From Acephala macrosclerotiorum (Eukaryota; Ascomycota; Leotiomycetes; Helotiales; Mollisiaceae): a stretch of DNA of 64,000 nt. Shown here piece after piece: positions 24,021 through 35,839 of the stretch. Made by a program: the position numbers and the translations under genes. Positions within the stretch are counted from its first letter, which is position 1; each line of letters opens with the position of its first letter. A model generated the notes under the pieces. It made no database searches. It worked only from the letters and a program-made list of their open reading frames with translations, and was not told the DNA's origin. The stretch is taken from the NCBI GenBank assembly GCA_014904845.1, contig MU119374.1:54740-118739 (forward strand), written 5' to 3'.

Positions 24021-27000
24021 ATAAAAACTTTAAAATATTATTAAACGAAATTATAATACAATAAAAAAATATTAAAATATTTTAAAATATTTTTATAAAT
24101 ATTAATATAATATTATATAAATATTACGTACGACATTAAATCGTATGAGATTAATATAATTTTAATTTATTTTTTAAAAAAATTAATCAATATAATTAAT
24201 ACGCATATTAAAATCCAAAGAAAATTTTATATACGTTTAAATTATTTATTAATAATACGATATTTTTAATACGATACTAATAATAAATTATAATTATAAT
24301 TATATAATATTTATTTTATTTTTAAAACGAATATTAATATATTTATTATTTAATTAAATCGAATAATAATAAATTTTTTAACGTTTTAATTATTTATTAA
24401 TTCGTTTAAATACGATTATTTAATTTTAAAATTAAATATATTAAAAAAAATATTTATATTATTATAAATAAATTATTTAAAAAATCGCGAATAAAAAATA
24501 ATAATTTAAAAAAAGTTTTTTTTAATAAATTTATTATAATTAAATTTAATTATATTAAAATAATTTTAATTTTAATTAAAAAATTAAAAATAAATTATTT
24601 ATAATTAAAAATAAATATATAAAATAAAAATATTTATTTAAATTTAATATTTTTAATTTTTATATATATTATATTAATTGCTTTTTTTAAAATTAATAAA
24701 TTATTAAATAATAATAATTATTTAAATTATTTTTAAAAATAAAATTTTATAATAAATTATAATAATTATTAATATGAAAATAAAAAATAAAATACGAAAA
24801 GTTTTTATATTTTTAAAAAGAATTTTATTATTTTATTATATTAAAATAAACGTAATTAAATTTTCGTAATATAAAATATTTAATAATTTAATTATAATAT
24901 AAAATTAAATTAATAAAAAATCCAATTTTTAAAAATATTATTAAATTTATTTATAATATTATTATTTATAAATATAATATTTTAAATTATATAAAATTAA
25001 ATAAATTCAAAATTAAACGAATTATTATTTTCGTATATAATTTAAAAATATTAATTTATTATTATTATATTAATAGTTTTAATAAAAATAAATAAAAAAA
25101 ATTAATTAAAATAAAATATATAATTAAACGAAATTTTTTAAATTAAAATACAAAACGAGAATATAAAAAAATTAAAATTAAAAAAAAAATATATTTTAAC
25201 GTTTATTATTAAATATTAAAAATATTAATTTTAAAAAAAATTTCATTTTAATATATAATATTAAATTTATTAAATATATTAATTAAAAAAATAAATAAAA
25301 TAATAATTTATTAAAAAAAACAAATATTAAAATTTTTTAAATAATAATAAAAATGAAAATATTATTAAATTTATTAATTTTAATAATAATAAAAATATAA
25401 ATATAAAAAAAAATAATTAAAAAAATTTATAATAAATTAAATTAAAAAAAAAAATAAAAAAAAAATTATAATTATAATTATAATTTATATTTTTAAATTT
25501 AAATTTAATAAAATCGAAAAAATAAATATATATAATTTTTTAATAATTAAATAAACGAAATTATATTATTTAATTTTTTAATATATTTAAATTATATAAA
25601 CGTTTATTAATATAATATTTATTATAATTTATAAAAAAAAAAAAAATTTTTAATTATAATTTTTTAATTTTATATTAATTTAAAAATTATAATTTTTTTT
25701 TAATATTATTTATTTTTTTTTTAAATTTTTAATTTATATATAAATAATTTTATTAATAGAATATATTTTATTTATTTAAATATTTTATAATAATTTTTTT
25801 TTATAAAAACGATTTATAAATAATTTTTTTTTTATTTATTTTTTTTATTTATTTATTTAATACGTTTTATATAAAATTAATATAAAAAATTTTATTTAAA
25901 ATTAATATTATAATATTTTTAATTATATATATTAATACGTTTTAAAAAAAGATTTTATAATTTTTAATTATTTAAAACGTAAAAATATTTATTTATAATT
26001 TTTTTAAATTTTATTAATAATTTTTTTTTTTTTAAATTTATATATTTTTTATTTTTAAAATTTTCGCGATATTATTATTATATTTTAAAAATATAAATTT
26101 TACGTATAAAAAATAAAATAAAAATAATTATAATATATTTATATAAATCGTATAATACGATTTTAATAATTTATAAAAAATTACAATTAATAAAATTAAT
26201 AATTAATTTATAAAAATTAAAAATATATTAAAAAATTTTTAATTAAATAAAAATAAAATTTAAAATAATATATAATTTTAAATAAAAATATTTTTTAAAA
26301 TAAATAAAATTAAAAAATTATATATTACGTTTTAATAATCTCAATTTAATTTAATTAAAATTTTTAATAATATATTTAAATATTATAATTAAAAAACTTT
26401 TTTTCGAATTTAAATATTTTAATAATTTATTAATTATAAAAAAATATTAATATATTTAAAAAATACAAATAATAATTTAAAAAAATTATATTTTATTTTT
26501 TATTTAAATAAATAAATTTTAAAAATAATTAATTATTATTATTAATAATATAAATATTTAAATATTAAATTTTAAAAAATTATTATTATTATTATTATTA
26601 TTGATTAATTAATTAATTAATAAAATCGATTAAAAAAATAAAATATTAATATTATTAATTTTTTTATATAAAATTTTTTAATTCGTTTTTTTTATTTCGA
26701 TTTTTACATTAATTAAATTTGAAAAATTTATTATTAATAATAAAAAATATTATAATATATTTATATTTATATTAAAAAAAATATAAAATTATTATTATTT
26801 TATTTTAATTAATTCGTAAATTTTAATTAAATAATATACGTTTATTAATTAATTATATATATATAATATAAATAATATTTAAAAATTAAATATTATTATT
26901 TTTAATATTTTAAATTTTATTAATCGTATTAAAATTTTAAATATTATTTATAATATTTATAATTATTCGTTTATTAAATAATTTTATCGAATTTATTATA

Positions 27001-28260
27001 TAATGTTTTATAAAATTTTTAATTTATATTTTAAAAATAATAAAAAATAAATTAAAATTATAAAAATATAATTATTTAAAATTTATAAATTATATACTAA
27101 AAATTTTTTTTATAATTTATTTAAATTTATTTTAATATTCGTTTTTAATTTATAAATATTTTTATTATTTTTTATTATTTTTTATTATAAATAAAAAATA
27201 TTAATAAAAAATCGATTTTAATTTTTATTTTTTTAATTAAATTTTTATTTAATTTAAATAATATAATAATATATATTTTATAAAAAAAATTTAAATAAAA
27301 ATTTTTATTTTTATTTTTTTTTTAAAAAAAAATTAATATATTAAAATTTTATAATTAATAATATTTTTTTAATAATATTTTTTTTTATATAATATGTATT
27401 TTTTATTATTATTTAATTTTTATAAATAAATTTTAAATTATAATTTTTTTTTAATTTATTAAATTTATTATATATTAAATTTTTTTTTAATAAATTTATA
27501 ATAATTTATTTAAAATTCAATAATTTTAATATAATAATAAATTAATTATTTAAATAAATTTCTTTTAATATAAAATTATAAAATTTTATAAAAGAATTTT
27601 TAAATTATATTTAATTGAAAATTTAAAAAAATTTATAATAAATTTTAAAATAAAAAAAAATAAAATTTTTTTTTAATAATAAATTTAAATTTAAAAAAAA
27701 AATATAAAAAAATTTAATATTATTAAAAATATTAAAAAAATTATTAAAATTTTAAAAAAAATAATAATAATTTAAAAAATTTTAAATTTTAAATTTTTTA
27801 TTTAAAACGAATTTTGTTTTCTTTAGTTTTTTTTTTTTCGAGATTCGAAATAAATTTTTTATATAAAAAAACGATTATAATAAAATTATATATATTTTTT
27901 TTTAAAATTTTTTATAAATAAATAATTTTAAAAATAGTATTAATTACGTATTTTTTAATATATAAAAAGTTTTTATTTTTATTTTAATCGATTAATTAAT
28001 TAATTTACAAATTACGAATTACTTTAAATAAATTTAATTTATTGATTAAAACGAATTAATTTACGATTAAGTTTTTTTACTTTGTATTTTATTGTTCTTT
28101 TATATTAAATTAAAAGTTTTTTTCGATTTGCTCAAAAAATACTTAATTCGAAGATGACTATAATATAACTGGAGTATAAACAAGGAAATGGCGTTATATC
28201 GCGCTGTATAACCAAGTTAAACGCGCTTGGAATCTCCAATGAATATCTGAGACCCGTGTA

Positions 28261-30321
28261 CTAATTTTTGCCATATGCCATGTTCAAAATCGGAGGCGCA
28301 CCCGTGAAAAGCGGCAACGGAGGACAACTCGTCACCGCACCTGTAAGATCCGAAAAGTTCTTCGTATTCCCCGCCGCGTTTCCCGCAACCAGCATATCCT
28401 GCTTCAGACAATTCTCTTTCGAATAATAAGGTATATACTGTGACTTCTGAAGTTCGAGCGGCGCTTCGATGAACGTTGCTGCTAGTCCTGCTCTTTCTAT
28501 TAATGGTCATTCCATGAGAGAAGACGAGATGAGGGGGACGAACCAGCAATGTTGTGCCAGTCCATGTGGCAGTGGAAAAACCATACTCCGGGATTGTTGG
28601 CTCGGAATCGAATCACGGTGTAGCCAAGGGCGGCTAGCATCCAAGTATCGCGTTTGAGTGGGATTTTGGGCATTGGTACGGTGTCACGGTTATATCCTAG
28701 GGCATCTGCTGGGGGCATGATGTATTGCGCGCCAGCTTGGGGTGTGGGCATGTATCTGTGTCTTTCTGTTGAGGGGTCGTAGGTCCCGTTTGTTGAACGG
28801 GCCACTAAGGTATTTAGCATTTCTTTACGGTATAGGACAGGAGGGGTGGGGCGGGGCGCGTGAGTCTTACCAATCTGTGGAGCGTGGCCGTGAATGTGTA
28901 TGGGATGAGAACCGTTGTCGAAGTTGTTGATCACCACCTCGATCACTTCATTATAATTCAGCACCATAGCATGTGCGTTCAAACCATAGGTAAGGTTATC
29001 GGTTGCTGCAGAACCGGTCGTCAACGCTGTGAAGAGGGAAGGTACTTTTTGTGGAAGCCAAGTGATTTGATTAAATCCAGCTCTGTCGTTCATCAGCATT
29101 TGACCCGAAATATCGCAGGGAAACCTACCTATTCTGGCCATCTTGAGGGAAGAAATCAAGCTCCAAGACAAATGTCTGCGTCGGGTTCTGAAGTAAGGGC
29201 TCGTTGTCGTAAGGGACCAAAGTGAAGTCATCAAATTTAGTAGAGTTAAATGTGTCAAGGGTGATGTTTAGTGGCGGAGGTAACGGGAGGGACTGATCGT
29301 ATACCAACCAGGCAGTTACATCCGGATTGACATCGGGGGAGATGTCGGGGTAGCCGTCAAACATCATCTCATCGAGCTTTGCAAGAGCTGCGTAGTTCTG
29401 TATTGCGGTTTTCTTGGTCGTCAGGAGCACACCGTACCGTTGTGCAACAGCAACGTAAAGCGTGTCGACCTTCTGAGGATGTGTGTAGACGCCATCGACC
29501 TCGATGATCGTCATTTCATGTTCATCGAAGTGCAAGTACATCTGAGAGAAGGCCGCGAAGTTGATGATCCGCAAAAAATAAGTCTTGCCTGGTTGAACTT
29601 GTAGGATCACATTTTGACCATCGCTCAAAAGTCCGGAGTATGGGATAGGCTCTGGGGATTCAGGATTCAATGTGGTATTGAGGTAGAAACTCGAGAGATT
29701 TGGCATCTGGTCATGATACCAATCTGATAAGGTAATAACCTTCTCTTCATCATAGGAATCTGCGTAGGGCGAATAGGGGTCGTGCACAATGAGTGGTGCA
29801 CGGAGACCATCTGGATACTGTCCTTGAAAGTCTGGACGTGTCAGTACAAGTGACCCAGTCTCGCCGACCACTTACGAGAATGATAAAAGTATGTTCCAGG
29901 TTGGTTGACCTTTATGTCACCTGTCAGCTGAAGTTGAGTTTTATGACGAGGAAAGACTTACGAAGAATTTATAAGTGAAGCTGTGGTCCGAAGGAACCCC
30001 GCACTGACTGACTTGGAACGGTCCATCCTGTGCCGTACTTCCTTGCTGCCACAATCCATGAAAATGAAGCGTCGCAGAGGAGTTACCCAGATTATTTATG
30101 GTGTGAATGACAAGCTCATCTCCAACTGTCACATGAATTGTTGGAGGAGGGAAGAGACCATTGATAGCAATGACAGGGCGCACATAGCCATCAGGTGCTG
30201 CGCTAATCCATCCGATGTTGAAGTGATAAGTGACGACTTTTGCTGCAGCTATTTGAAGACAGGGAAATAAAGCGAGTAACCAGAGAGAGCTCGCGTATGA
30301 CAGGCGAAGTGACGGTGCCAT
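28261..30321 (-). CDS. Secreted multicopper oxidase (laccase / Fet3-like)
   Basis: Six exons: 30321-29962, 29909-29876, 29831-29129, 29082-28871, 28804-28544 and 28487-28261, with introns of 44-66 bp. The start gives a signal peptide (SLWLLALFPCLQIAAA). All four copper ligand motifs are seen: HFHGLWQ in exon 1; HSH in exons 2-3, its second His made by the splice junction if the acceptor is at 29832; HPIHIHGH in exon 4; HCHMDWH in exon 5. Leu follows ten residues after the Cys, as in laccases/Fet3-type enzymes with a non-Met axial position. Such enzymes oxidise phenols or Fe(II) and reduce O2 to water. The C-terminus ends after about 75 residues in the last exon with no membrane helix, so it should be secreted rather than an anchored ferroxidase. 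The stop lies only about 125 bp from the AT-rich block. Confidence 0.85.
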
Positions 30322-30387
30322 GGCCCCTAGGTTTAAAATGTTGTTACACGGGATGGTGCGTAGTGAGGCAAACTAGCTGATATGAGC

Positions 30388-30397
30388 ACTTTATATC
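30388..30397 (-). promoter_or_regulatory. TATA-like box of multicopper oxidase
   Basis: Minus-strand GATATAAAGT lies about 70 bp upstream of the ATG at 30321, a suitable place for a core promoter. Confidence 0.45.
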
Positions 30398-32031
30398 AAA
30401 GCTCGACCCCAAGAGTCAACTCGGCTTATGGTTTCACATGGCAATGATCCCCTAGCACCTTCCCAGGACTTTGGTGAATGTGGCGCTGGCCATTGGTAAG
30501 GATGTGCTGAGGGATTCCGATCAGCGCGGATGTCTCACAGAGGCTGTCAAATGTGCAGAATCTTGACTTGCCGAATGTTCCAGGCCCTCGTCTGAACTCG
30601 GCAATTTTGCGATTCGCCCAATCTGGGTTCTCGATGTGGCGTCTAAGGTCCTGTGCTAGATTAAAATCTTATCAACACAAATTCACGAGTTAAGAACACC
30701 GCAAGAACCCCTTACGAAGTCTCAGAGTCACACGCTGAGGAGGCTAGTCTCACGAAGAACCACTAGCGAGCCTGAACAAAAAATAAAAGTATCATGACCA
30801 GCGCCGCAATGCATATTAGATGTATGAGAGGAATTTCAAAAGAATAGTCTTCTCCCCACGTAAATGCCCACGACTCCCAGACAGATCTGACAACTCGGTC
30901 AGACCCGTCGGCGGGACAAAGCTCCGGGAACTGATGACTGGCTCGCAGTAAAGATCACCAAATTGTATGGGTTGCACCGCCGTAAGCAGTGACATTTTGA
31001 AAAGAAAAGATTTGTTCCTCGCGTCTGACAAGGAAGCCATAAGGCTGAATCACGAGAAATTGACAGAGCTGAGGAACAGAGGCGCTGACACAGAGCAAAT
31101 CACGAAGAGGAAGCTTGATAGCAGGGAAGATGGCCAGTAAGGGAGGGATATGAGCGTTCGATCCGTAATGACGTTTTCGTGACTGGTCCTTCTACCTCGC
31201 AATGTCGCACAGCAGTGACAGCTTCGTCAGCTGAATGATTTTCGCGTGCCGAAAGGACTTGGACTTTGGAAGTAGCATTGTCGATGCGCGATGATGGCTC
31301 GCATATATACAACGAACGATGATCTGATGGCTTGAGTTGAGATGAACATTGAGACTTGTTCGAGAAGAAGAGACGCGTCGAGAATGTCGTGTTGATACCC
31401 GCTAGCGTTGAGAGTCTTGGTCATCCAGAATACGGTGGTGCAGAGAAGCCATCTGAGCAGAGCCTCTCGATATGTCGTAGTCCTTTGATTGCGAATGTAC
31501 AGCAGCAACTTTCAGATATCAGACAAAGTAAAACTAAAACTGAGAATATCGGCGAGGCGTTGACTGATATATTCCATCAAGTCCCGAAGCTCGAAGTAGT
31601 TAGTGACCCCGCACGTGACACGGATATCGGCCTGGCGACGAGAATGGCCAGTTCGCGGCTTTACCGGATTCGGCTGGCCAAATCGGAGTCCGACTAGCCA
31701 AAAAGTCCGTTCCTCACCAACAACCTTGCGAAGAATTGCCTGACTTTCAGTGCCGCATGCTAAACAAAGGCCAGACCCTTTCATATATGTAGAGTTTAGA
31801 CGGATATCGGAGTTGGACTTCTGCGTGCGAAGCCATTGAAGGCACAGACTAGTGTGGTTGCGAGTATTACATATTCAGTGGAAGGCCCTGATTTGAAACC
31901 ATCAATTCTTCTCAAACAAGTACACAACCTCGTCAGTCTTCACAAATATCCCACATAATCCCTTCACCAGTCTTCGCGCTTCCATCACGAATTGACTTCT
32001 CACTATCAACACCGCCAAACCCACAGTCAAC
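30398..32031. other. Intergenic between divergent genes
   Basis: No supported gene. Open frames at 31227-31784 on both strands overlap and show no domain features. The phrase CGGATATCGG occurs at both 31620 and 31801. The region should contain the upstream sequences of the multicopper oxidase (leftward) and the cytochrome b5 reductase (rightward). Confidence 0.5.
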
Positions 32032-32971
32032 ATGCTTCCCACTCCAAGATTACCCCTCAGGAGTCAGGTGATCTCTACACCACTCGCGATCGGAGCAGTC
32101 CTCGCAACAGTAGGCATCTACAGCTACTCGAGATACACAACACAAAGCGCACCCGCGAAAGTTTTTGGAAGAGGTCCAGCATTTACATCACTGCGCTTAG
32201 ACAGCGTCGAGGACCTCAGTCACGACACCAAACGTTTTCGCTTCGCGCTTCCTTCAGAAAGCACAGTTAGCGGACTCGATCTCACTTGTAAGCCCACACC
32301 CTCTCACGTTCTAAAGATTCGTTAAACCGGACTAACGACTCCCAGCCGCTGTTCTCACTTTGTCGAGGCCAAACGGCCAATTCTTCCCAGTCGTCAGGCC
32401 ATACACCCCAATAAGCGACCTCACCAAGCCAGGCTTCCTTGATCTGGCTGTGAAGAAATACCCAAAAGGCAAACAAAGCACGCACATCCACTCCCTCTTT
32501 CCCGGAGACACCCTATCCTTCCTCGGCTCCGTGAAAGGCTACTCATGGAAGCCAAATGAGTTCAAACGCATCATCATGATTGCTGGTGGAGCGGGAATAA
32601 CGCCGATGTATCAACTCATCAACGGCATCTTCAGCAACCCTTCCGACCAAACAAAGGTGACTTTAGTATTTGGGATTAATAATGACAGAGATGCGCTCTT
32701 CAAGGGGGAGTTTAGGGAGTTGGAGAAAAAGTTTCCGGGGAGGTTTGAGGTTGTTTATACGGTTAGCAATCCGGATGCAGGCTCACCGTACCCGAAAGGT
32801 TATGTGACGAAGGAGCTGTTGAGTAAGATTATGGAAAGTGAAAAGGAGAAGAGCGAGAAAGTATTTGTCTGTGGACCTCCCGCGATGGAAAGTTCTTTGA
32901 CTGGTTCGAGGCGAGGTGGTGGGGTTTTAGAGGAGCTTGGGTTTGCGAAGAGTCAGATTTATAAATTTTGA
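32032..32971 (+). CDS. mcr1: NADH-cytochrome b5 reductase, mitochondrial type
   Basis: Two exons (32032-32287 and 32346-32971) give 293 residues; the 58-bp intron splits a Ser codon. The start is chosen because the N-terminus is a basic, hydroxylated presequence followed by a membrane segment (STPLAIGAVLATVGIYSY), the layout of fungal Mcr1. The FAD-binding RPYTP motif follows the intron, then GGAGITPMYQL (NAD(P)H-binding glycine motif), VFVCGPPAM, and the family-typical end IYKF. The enzyme passes electrons from NADH through FAD to cytochrome b5 or similar acceptors at the outer mitochondrial membrane/intermembrane space, supporting sterol and fatty-acid metabolism and ascorbyl radical reduction in yeast. 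Length is close to the family norm. Nothing looks broken. Confidence 0.9.
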
Positions 32972-33242
32972 GGGTACTTGGAGTACTCGCTATGGAGTTT
33001 CTGGTGGTGGGAGCATTCGTAACTAAATAATTTAAGCATCAAGAAGATTTTGTACCCTTATTTCATACTCTGACGATTTGAGCCGAGACCCTGGGATTCA
33101 GGAAGCGGCCCCTGAGGACAAGTGAATGAGGGGCATTTTGAAAGCGACCGAGACGAGCCCCACCCCACCACACAGCACTAAAAAGTTGCGGTGAGGGTAA
33201 AAATTCGTTGCAAACATCAAAAGAAGAGAAAGAAAGCAAAAA

Positions 33243-33377
33243 TGGATGCCCTCGGACGGAATCGAACCTGTCTATATTAGAATTTATTATCGTTCAAGTC
33301 AGAACATGAAGCTTACCGGCAACCTCGTCATACCCAGTTGGATTACTAGTGACGCGCTCTACCATTCTGAGAAGATG
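33243..33377 (-). tRNA. Degenerate tRNA-Thr(AGT)-like sequence
   Basis: On the minus strand there is an A-box-like TCTCAGAATGGTAGAGCG, then a perfect 5-bp anticodon stem CGTCA/TGACG around CTAGTA (anticodon AGT) with an 11-12 nt intron-like insert. A canonical B box GGTTCGATTCC and a TTTTT terminator (33242-33238) follow. Against a working gene, the 5' acceptor strand does not pair with the 3' GGGCATC, and about 50 extra bases separate the anticodon arm from the B box. It is more likely a tRNA pseudogene or tRNA-derived element than a functional tRNA. Confidence 0.35.
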
Positions 33378-33854
33378 TTAGTGATGCTCCCAGGAATTGA
33401 AGCTGTTGGAACATACGAGCTACGAGGGCTGCTGTGATTGGTTGTAGCAAAATTGGTTGTAAATATCTATATCCCAATGTCTTTTTTGGATGCACTGTGC
33501 TTCGTTTGATGCGGCTGTCCGTTGAAAGGCCGAGGGAGAGTACGAGTCGTGCCCGTGCTCAGGCTTTCGGCACTAAGTTTAGGGGATTGATCGCCTAAAA
33601 ATTTAGCGATGAAGCCCTTGAAAATATTACCCCGCACTGCATTTAGCGATGTTGGTTCTCGGCTACAGGGATCAGCCCCTGGACTTTAGGGCATGAAAGC
33701 TAAGTGGGACGAAAACTAGTGTAAGATCTTATATTTCTTTCAGTTCTTTGACGTTGATCAATTCATTATGGGAATCAAGACTAGGATGGAAGAAGAGCTA
33801 TCACTATCGCTACAAATAGAACGGAACCTGGTATTCGGCTGCCTAAATTCAATC
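33378..33854. other. Intergenic
   Basis: No supported gene. AATTTAGCGATG and GCATTTAGCGATG at 33600-33650 form a short imperfect repeat. The right end is the 3' flank of the bactofilin-like gene. Confidence 0.4.
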
Positions 33855-34941
33855 TCAAAGCTTCTCAACCTCTGTTATGCTTCCATGTACCGTCCGCTTG
33901 CCTTCAACAATGAGCTGACTGCCCTTCTGCATCTTGACAGTTCCCTTGACTTCCAAGTCGCCATGAACGTGCAATCTCCCATTCAGCTTCACTGTGCCGG
34001 AAATGTACAAATTCCTAGAAATGTGTTAGCCCTTAGTTGGCTCAAGGTAGCGATGAGTCAGGACAACTTACTCAGCCACGATATCTCCTTCAATAGTGCA
34101 TGTGCCACTGCAATTAATCTTCCCACCAACCTTCACCAATCCTCTGCTATCAAAGCTTTGGATCTTGATGTGCCCACTGGCCTTCACATCACCACCAACC
34201 TCGACCCATCCCGTGATCTCGACATGTCCGCTCGCAGAGACTTTGCCGGTGATTGAGATTCCTTGCTCGCCACCATTCAAAGTGATGCTACCACTCGCAT
34301 CCACCTTATCTCCCACACGAACTCCATTCTGAAGCCTAAACTTGTCAGTAAGGAAACCCAATTTCAGAGCACGAGACCTACAAAATAGAACCACTAGCAT
34401 CAACCTTCCCACCAACTTTCACTCCGTCCCGAAGAGTGACCTCCCCACTCGCACTAACCTTATCTGCCACACTGACATCCTTCTCTAGCAAAATCCAAGA
34501 CGAAGAAGAAACTTTGCCATCGACGATGATTTCTTTCGCTAACGTGACATTGGAACTCGACTTCACAGCCCCAAGGACATGTAATGGTCCTACGATATTG
34601 ACGGCTGTGTGTGCACTAATCGCATTGGATTCCGGAATCCTGGCAGTGGCATCAAAACCGGGGACGAGAGGTGGCTCCGGAGTTCTGGCACCGAAAGGAG
34701 GGATGTCACGTGCTAGCGAGGAGGTTGAGGAGTCCATTGGTGTGTATGGAGGTGGATGCTCTGCATCGAAATCTGATTCTGATGGTGCTTGATTTGGGAA
34801 AATGGGGTTCGGGAATGGATTTGTTGTTGCTCGTGGTGGTGCTGGGTAGCCATTTTCGGAAGCCTTCACATCTTTCGTGTCTGCGGGGATGAGCGTCATT
34901 TTGGGTGGTGGAGATGTTGGGGATTGTTTGCGAAGCTTCAT
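33855..34941 (-). CDS. Bactofilin-like beta-helix (polymer-forming) protein
   Basis: Three exons (34941-34382, 34335-34072, 34014-33855) joined by introns of 46 and 57 bp give about 328 residues. The first 110 or so are Pro/Ser-rich and look disordered (PPPYTPMDSSTSS). The rest is a string of about ten short repeats of the form V-x-VGGKVDASGSI or ISGTVKLNGRLHV, with small residues, Gly and alternating hydrophobics at fixed spacing. This is the pattern of the right-handed beta-helix of bactofilins (polymer-forming cytoskeletal family), which in bacteria assemble filaments. Related proteins are known in some ascomycetes, but I know of no defined role. There is no signal peptide or membrane helix, so it is probably cytosolic. 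An alternative is another beta-helix repeat protein; the DASGSI/SASGEV rhythm favours bactofilin. Confidence 0.65.
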
Positions 34942-35839
34942 GGACTGTTAAAGTTGTAAAGGTGGGTTGGATATGAGCGAGACTGACCTGCTGTCGTGGA
35001 ATTAAGGTTATTATAGAGTTATCGTCTCATGAGGTGAGTTGTGATGATGATAGCGAGATGGTGATGCGCGGCGAGGCTGAAGCTGACGCAACCGAGGCGC
35101 AAGCAAATTAAGTTGAACGTCCAATGATGAGGGGTGGAATGAGCTGCCTGATTTTGACGTCGCACTCAAAAATCAAGTCCACGTTTTTGAAATAGCGAAT
35201 AATAAGAATAATACATTTTATGTGAAGGCGAGGGCGAGTCAGGCTCAAGGCGGCCTCGGCGGGGTGATCGAAGCCTGATGTCATGTGATTATTCTGGGTC
35301 CTTTTCAAGAACCCCCGACGGGTTTATCTTCTCAATTTAACAAATGAAGCATACCAAATTATGAATTGAATACTTTGTTCAATAATCAAATGCAAAGGAA
35401 ATGTACATTTGCCAGTGGAATTGCCGCAGTATCTCGCTTAGTTCATCGCCTGAGGATCCTGTCAACACACACTGACTATCGACAATTTTCGGACTTCCGA
35501 AGTATCACTTTTTTCCATATCCATCAATAGCTATATCAAAGTACATGGCATTTGTCCCTAATTTCTCTAGGCTATGTACTAAGGTATTCTCTATTTGTGA
35601 ATCATTTTTTTTTATACCCGCATGCTATACCTTGTAGAAAGCTCTGATATGTGGTTGGCTAAGACTTTGGCACGATCATCGTCCCTGCCACTCTTCCACC
35701 GAATATCCTATGAAGCGTAAAGGAAACCCGGTCAAAAATCAGTGAAATGCTGACGAGTATTGTATAACGCTTTCGTCGGTCGGGATTTACAAGTCTATCG
35801 TGTTGTCAGGCACGCGTTATAACCTTATCCATCTTGACT
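34942..35839. other. Intergenic, upstream of bactofilin-like gene
   Basis: No supported gene. The first 100-170 bp should be the promoter and leader of the leftward gene. The rest is unremarkable, moderately AT-rich sequence. Confidence 0.4.

Larger units (their letters stand above)
18640..28135. repeat. AT-rich hypermutated (RIP-like) repeat block
   Basis: About 9.5 kb of nearly pure A/T with stop codons in every frame. In the most degraded parts (18650-19340, 24400-27700) C occurs almost only before G, so CpG persists while CpA, CpT and CpC are gone. A middle part (about 21350-24250) is less extreme and keeps some CA/TG. This is the expected remains of transposons after C-to-T hypermutation; no coding domain can still be read. 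Confidence 0.85.

Noticed and set aside
18640..28135. Mitochondrial DNA or a centromere as explanation of the AT-rich blocks
   Set aside because: No mitochondrial gene or RNA can be read, and the CpG-only cytosine pattern and diverged repeat copies fit mutated transposons. A centromere cannot be excluded, but nothing in the sequence shows it.
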